NCBI GenBank assembly: GCA_029844215.1
Contig: CM056731.1
Location: 79,566,992 to 79,630,991 of the forward strand
Direction of reading: 5' to 3'
Source of the DNA: Przewalskia tangutica
Taxonomy: Eukaryota > Streptophyta > Magnoliopsida > Solanales > Solanaceae
DNA length: 64,000 bases
In this document: in pieces, positions 59,001 to 64,000 of the stretch
Layout of the letters: every line of letters begins with the position of its first letter
How positions within the stretch are numbered: position 1 is the stretch's first letter
Program-made: the position numbers and the translations under genes
Notes under the pieces: generated by a model
The model's database searches: none
Told to the model about the DNA's origin: nothing
Seen by the model: only the letters and a program-made list of their open reading frames with translations

Positions 59001-59663
59001 CAACCAATGGCCAAGATTGAGCCAAGTGCTACACAAGTGTAGGGCCAGATATGCCCAAGTGCCCCTAGTCCCTACTCCTAAAACCCTCAAAATATCTACC
59101 AAAATATCTACCACTTGACACCCCATTTCGTCCAAGTCACGCCACTTGCCACCTGATGAGAGGGTGCCAAGTGCGCCTCTCGTTGGTCCAAAATGTTAGT
59201 CTCTCGGAAAAATCCGCAAAAATGAGAAAAGACATAGCCGGAATTTTCCGCCATGAAGTTATGTAAAGCGTTTAGTCGAAAACGACTCTAGCAGGGTGTT
59301 GTGCACAAATGCCATTCGGCGAGCCACTGGCGGGGTGACACGTGTCACCCTCCTATTGGCCCAAAATAAAACATCTTAGAAAATATCCATAATGGCCAAA
59401 ATCTCGAAAACAAAGTGGGCCCACAAAACGAAATTTTCTCGTGGGCCCAGCGTGACCATTTTCAAAATAAAATTCCATAATTCTCTAATATTCCAGAAGT
59501 CCGAATACCAAATCGGGAATCAATTCCCATTAACGAACCTTTTTCCTTCACAACAACGGAAACTTTTCCGTGGAAAAATCGCCTCTTTCTTCCTTTCCAT
59601 CTTTCTGCGTATTCTCAAATGCGTCGTCCACGCATACATACCACGGGACTACGGGGTATAACA
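56001..59663 (-). repeat. E12 3' LTR (3.66 kb)
   Basis: Minus strand. Ends GGGGTATAACA at 59663. TATA box 58979-58986, perfect 18-bp palindrome with CACGTG at 59333-59350, stem-loop block 57598-57684, array of GAGGTATTC-type units at about 56790-57030. The open frame at 57548-57844 is in LTR sequence and shows no domain. Confidence 0.92.
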
Positions 59664-61190
59664 TTCTTCCTCGCTAGAAACATTCGTCGAATGTTCCTTC
59701 TAAGTCTCAAAAACAAACGTGCGCCAGTATAGTCTTCACTACTATACTTACGACACAATCCTGCCATGCCTGGCCACAGAAATACCTGCGCAACATACTT
59801 ATATCCAAGTCTATAGGAAAACACCTCTATATCACCACAAATACCTCTTCCGGGGTCAAAATATACTTCCTTAGTCAGTCGCGATACCACTTTTGTCACT
59901 TTGTCGCGAGCCTTGCTCCGGCGACCCGACAAATGGTGCCGGGAACAACTGCGATCGGAGGATCTCGTACACTCGAACTCTTACCATATTACGTCACGGC
60001 GGTTTCCAAAACTCGGGGTTACTATCTCTAACGTGGTCATCATTAGCGGGAACACTGCGGATGGATCTCGATACTTTCCGATCATAACAATACGAAAGGC
60101 CGAATCGCCTCTAAGTCGGACGGCAAAGCTAACATATAGGCAACTGGCCTATTCTTCACATGAACTAAAAGGGCCCCAGTAACTCGGGATAAGTTCCTTT
60201 GTTTCCAAAACTCGTCACACCCTAACCGGTGGTACTTTCAAGAAGACCGACCGTCAACTTTGAACTCTGGCGTCGTCGCCGATTATCCATACGATTTCTC
60301 CGTGCGGAACTTCTTCTAGACAAGCCGCACTATCCACGGTCTGTGGAACAAGCTGAACCAACTAATCGAACCTTGCCAACATCGAACCAATCGATCGGCA
60401 ACTTACACTTCCGCCCTGAGGCTTCAAAGGCGACATCAGAACACCGAAATGGTAGCTTAAACACTACCTCGCGAGAGACAACAATCCCACAACTATCCAC
60501 GAAATCCAAACACCGGCGAGGCGAATGCGATCGAGACTTACGAGTTCTTAACACATGCACGGCAAAACTTCCGAGAAACAAAACAGCGTACCACTGGCTC
60601 CACATGCGTCATAAGGTGAAGGTAGGCACCCGTGCAACCTTACAACCTTTCGATAACCCAACGGTAGAGTAAAGCGGTCTGACCAGAAGAACACGATGAA
60701 ATGCCCCATCGGCCGACCACCGGTCGAACGCGTCCACGAACTCATCTGGGTTAACTAAACACGGGCCTAACACCTCGTGACCCTACGCGGCGGGACCACA
60801 ACTGACCCCACCACCATACCGCGGGTTGACCCGCAACATGGCCTCAACCGGCCGCATTGCGCAAAACACTAGCTCCCCGAAGGAATAATTTCACAAATCA
60901 TATTACCAAAACCTAGCGGTCTTCCTAGCTCGACTACCTCCTTTCAAATCACGCTACTCAGGGACTTATCCCACGAACATAGCTCACGTGCACTATGCAC
61001 TCCTATAAGGGTCAAACATAACACTACACCTTTCTCGAGATGGCCTTACCTCTAAGGTCTTTGCGTATAAAGCTCTAAGGCTCACACTTTCTCTATCCTC
61101 CAAAATCTTACTCGGTTAACCCACCATGATTTCTAATCACAACTAACACCTTGCTATCGTAACATAGCACTTAAGGTATACTCACGAAAG
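59664..61190 (-). other. E12 polypurine tract and non-coding internal region
   Basis: Minus strand: hairpin AACATTCG/CGAATGTT here reduced to a 1-base loop (about 59680-59697), then about 1.5 kb with parts of the shared post-gag block (60700-61100). A copy of the LTR-end/PBS junction lies at 59882-59899. The plus-strand open frame at 60229-60672 has no recognisable domain and no counterpart in E6 or E10. Confidence 0.65.
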
Positions 61191-61626
61191 TTACAGAAGG
61201 ACGCTGCTGCTCGGCCCTCTTCTGTCGCCCGGTTAACCCGTCGATCTCTACGTTTCTCGGCCAGCTGCGCATAAGCCCGTACGCAGGCCATGCTCAAGCC
61301 TAGCGAAGGATTACTCTTGCACAACGCCTTCTTAGGTAGTCATCAAGACTCGCGATACATCGGTATACTCTGCGGTAGCCAAATCCATAGCTAGTAACAA
61401 GGTTGTCTCTTGCAATCTATATTCTCGGTTCGATCGTGGGCGAAGGTTCACATATCATGGCGCAGTAAGGCTGCGTCGCCATGCTTAAACTCGGGGCTAG
61501 TGACGTCGCGAAATCCCGAATGAAGCACTACCTAGGTAATGATTTGGCACGTGCCTCGCCACCTCTGAACTCTACTCGCGGCTCCGCCATTTGCGCGCCT
61601 CACGGGCGGGTTGCCTGCGGAGGCAT
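61191..61626 (-). pseudogene. E12 gag remnant
   Basis: Minus strand from the start codon at 61626 (Met-Pro-Pro-Gln-Ala-Thr-like). Only about 430 bp remain: the N-terminus and a piece matching the E6 region near 17900-17985. The capsid part is shortened and I find no zinc knuckle. Confidence 0.7.
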
Positions 61627-61830
61627 AACGATAAGGAAATAATTTCGTCGGAGGTCCAACTTACAACACGGCTCTAAGGCACGATCTCGAGTGAGAAGAA
61701 TAGAAACTAATCCTAAATATCCTATAGCCTCACGATTATTGGTGTGGTGCACAACACCCCAATAATCAAGACTCTCTTGGATCGGATGCGTAGACACTTT
61801 CCGAGGATTAATCGCTCACGATACCACTTT
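61627..61830 (-). other. E12 leader and primer-binding site
   Basis: Minus strand: TGGTATCGTGAGCG read down from about 61826, AAAG spacer, then the LTR end at 61831. The leader matches E6 and E10. Confidence 0.8.
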
Positions 61831-64000
61831 TGTCACGACCAAATCGGGCGTGACTGGTGCCTTACCCCGGGCACCCTAGTGACACAACATCAGAGTAACC
61901 AGCGGAACATAAAACAACAACATGAGATAACAGAAATATAAAACAATAATCTGTGAAAACTTGCCTTTCGGCATATATATAACCATCAACTCTTTTACAA
62001 ATGAGCAGCTTAATCCTTTTTACCAACTGCCCAAAAGCGATTACTACGGACCTAAGAATGATCGACCACGATGGCGGGACGGGGCCGCCAAACCCCGAAT
62101 GTAAACACTTACTACGAGGGATTATACGTCGATAAGCCTCGGAGAAACGGAGCTTCCCCGAGCGTGACCACGAGAGCTAGGATCAACGACTGATGTACCT
62201 CAACCTGCGGCATGAACGCAGCCCCCCGAAGGAGGTCAGTACAACAGGTACCGAGTATGTGAAACTAAAAATAAATACTGTAAATGAAATCATAGTAGTC
62301 TATACAAAGCAGGAGACATGTATGATAACCAACTACTGATTCACCATAAATAGCGATCATGTCAAGTCGGGGACTCACACCTCAAGTCATCACTCAATTT
62401 AACAATGGGTCTCACGCCCACAACATCAATCGTGCGTGGAATACCTTCGCCACCGCCGGCGCTTTATGATATACAAGCACCAAGGAATACATATGAACAC
62501 GGGTCCCACTGTGTCCTAATAAAGCGTGCGGTAGGTAAATGCGAAGGCATAGCCGACTACTAACACCAGCGGTACCAACAAGGGCATAAAGCGTATCATA
62601 AGATCTGTCTAGGCCGTCACATGATCAAAGGCGGCCACTTGCGCGATATCTAATGCGCGTCTAGTCTGGAACTTCCCGACTCGCGTAGGCCAATCTCATC
62701 GGCCGCGTGAGGTATTCTCGCGTCGGTAGCTACTCCCGGCATCGCCACGGACTTTCGAGTCGCGTGGCGCGAGACGCGTGCCCATAAAGGACGCACTAAC
62801 ACGGAACTCTCGTAGCTCGCATAGGCCCCGAGGACCGCATGAGGTATTCTCGAATCATGGTCCTGCATCGCTGAGTCTACCCGCATCGGAGCGGCTTAAC
62901 CCGGAATCATCTCAAGAGATGAATGCCACAATACTATCATAACGACCGATAGTTAATAAGCACAATCAGAAACCCCTTACACAAACATCACAAGATACTA
63001 ACACACGTAGCATCCTAACACGTTTACTTATCAAAGCAACATGAAAGTATTACAAGGCTATCACAAACCAATACAATCAAGTTATTCACACAAGGTACTT
63101 TACTAACAAGTTCGTTATCTATCCCCAAAGTACTTCACACATTAAAATCTTAAAAAGATCTGTTTCTTTCACATAAGTCACACAATACCCGTAGTATAAA
63201 ATAGAGTATCGTCCTTTTAAGAAAACCAAAACTCTTACCTTTGTAAAATCAAGTAACAACATTATTTTCCAAGCGTCCAAGTTTGCCTAATTTCAAATGT
63301 TCACGTTTCTTATTTTAGAAAGGTTTAAAGTTCATAGTCTTATTCATTTAAGAATATAATTCTCTTTTAAATAATGAGAAACATAAGCCTTATATGTGAG
63401 TAGGATATTCTTGTTTATAACAATCTTATTACAATGACCATGATCTAGGAAATATCATTTTGTCTCATCTTAGCTTCTATGCGGATGGAAGTTTCTCTTG
63501 GTTTTAATAATACTTAATTATTCAAAACATTTCCTTTTAACGCTTATGATGGTTTGTCGATACACATTACGATTTCGAAATCAAGAAAGCATTCTTAAGC
63601 GTTATACCTAACTTCCCATAAAGCTAGTATAACTCTTAAGTTTTCAAAAACCAAGTAGTACTCTCCTTTCAATATGATGCAAAAATCTTTTGAAATACTT
63701 CAAGTTCTTTCTTATCACATAACCAGCGAGTTATCGTTCAAATCTGTTACCTTTTACACACCACATGTATTTTCTTACTTACATAAAGTGTTATAACCAA
63801 CTTCCCATAAAGCGTTATAACACTTTATGTTTTAAACCACTCAAACACATTTAGCACGTATCGTCTACCGTACTACATAGTTCACACATATCATGCTAGA
63901 AGAGATAGGAAGAGGTTCACATACCTCGCGACGAGTATCGACTCATAGCAAAGCGCTCAAGTACTTCCAAACGTCGGCTACCCCCAAGCCACGTAGATCG
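61831..64000 (-). repeat. E12 5' LTR, incomplete
   Basis: Minus strand, same order as 56001-58140. It keeps the longer forms ACTGGTGCC and ACCCCGGGC where the 3' LTR has shortened ones. Array at about 62650-62890, stem-loop block 63449-63534. Runs off the window. Confidence 0.92.

Larger units (their letters stand above)
56001..64000 (-). mobile_element. E12: reverse gag-only LTR element, cut by the window edge
   Basis: 3' LTR 56001-59663, internal region 59664-61830 (2.17 kb, the same length as E6's), 5' LTR from 61831 on. No pol motifs. CTTTT (55996-56000) would be one copy of its duplication. This element is more decayed in its internal part than E6 and E10. Confidence 0.9.

Noticed and set aside
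60229..60672. 147-codon plus-strand open frame in E12
   Set aside because: No recognisable domain, not shared with E6 or E10 at the equivalent place, and E12's internal region is decayed.

Overview
The window is plant nuclear DNA made almost entirely of nested, decayed Ty3/gypsy LTR retrotransposons. I see no intact host gene, tRNA, rRNA or CRISPR array. The primer-binding sites match plant initiator tRNA-Met (TGGTATCAGAGC type). The LTRs are very long (about 2.5-4.1 kb), run from TGTTATACCCCG or TGTTACACCCCG to GGTCGTGACA, and the most complete pol remnants end in a chromodomain-like tail. This fits the Tekay/Del group of chromoviruses. A eudicot, perhaps an asterid such as Solanaceae, is my impression from the family style and is not proven by the sequence.

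Layout. (1) 1-4776: 3' half of a forward element (E1), with ruined pol then a 3' LTR, sitting in a reverse LTR (E2, 4777-5885). E2 sits in the gag of a forward element (E3, 5886-10470), which sits in a forward LTR (E0, 10471-10710, resuming at 39177-39512). (2) 10711-39171: element E4, bounded by a perfect AGTGA duplication. Its 5' LTR holds a solo LTR (E5, 11619-24163, duplication GTTGT). E5 holds a gag-only non-autonomous element (E6, 13434-22790, duplication AGAGA). E4's integrase gene is split by element E7 (26397-36070). (3) 39513-45863: a reverse LTR (E8) abutting a forward LTR (E9), both incomplete. (4) 45864-64000: two reverse gag-only elements, E10 (45864-56000, itself split by solo LTR E11 at 51434-54575) and E12 (56001 to beyond the window).

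The gag-only elements (E6, E10, E12, probably E3) keep LTRs, PBS, a frameshifted gag, a shared non-coding block and a polypurine tract, but no pol. They could have moved only with enzymes from relatives such as the chromodomain elements E1, E4 and E7. All pol copies here are broken, so nothing in the window looks able to move by itself.

The LTRs carry shared structures: a palindrome about 200 bp in, often with a CACGTG core; a TATAAATACCCC or TATATAA promoter box; a short TTACACG/CGTGTAA hairpin; a conserved block of about 93 bp closed by an inverted repeat; and fast-changing tandem arrays near the 3' side. The GC-rich 3' parts differ between sister LTRs mostly at CAG/CTG/CCG sites, and this may partly reflect sequencing error at methylated CHG sites.
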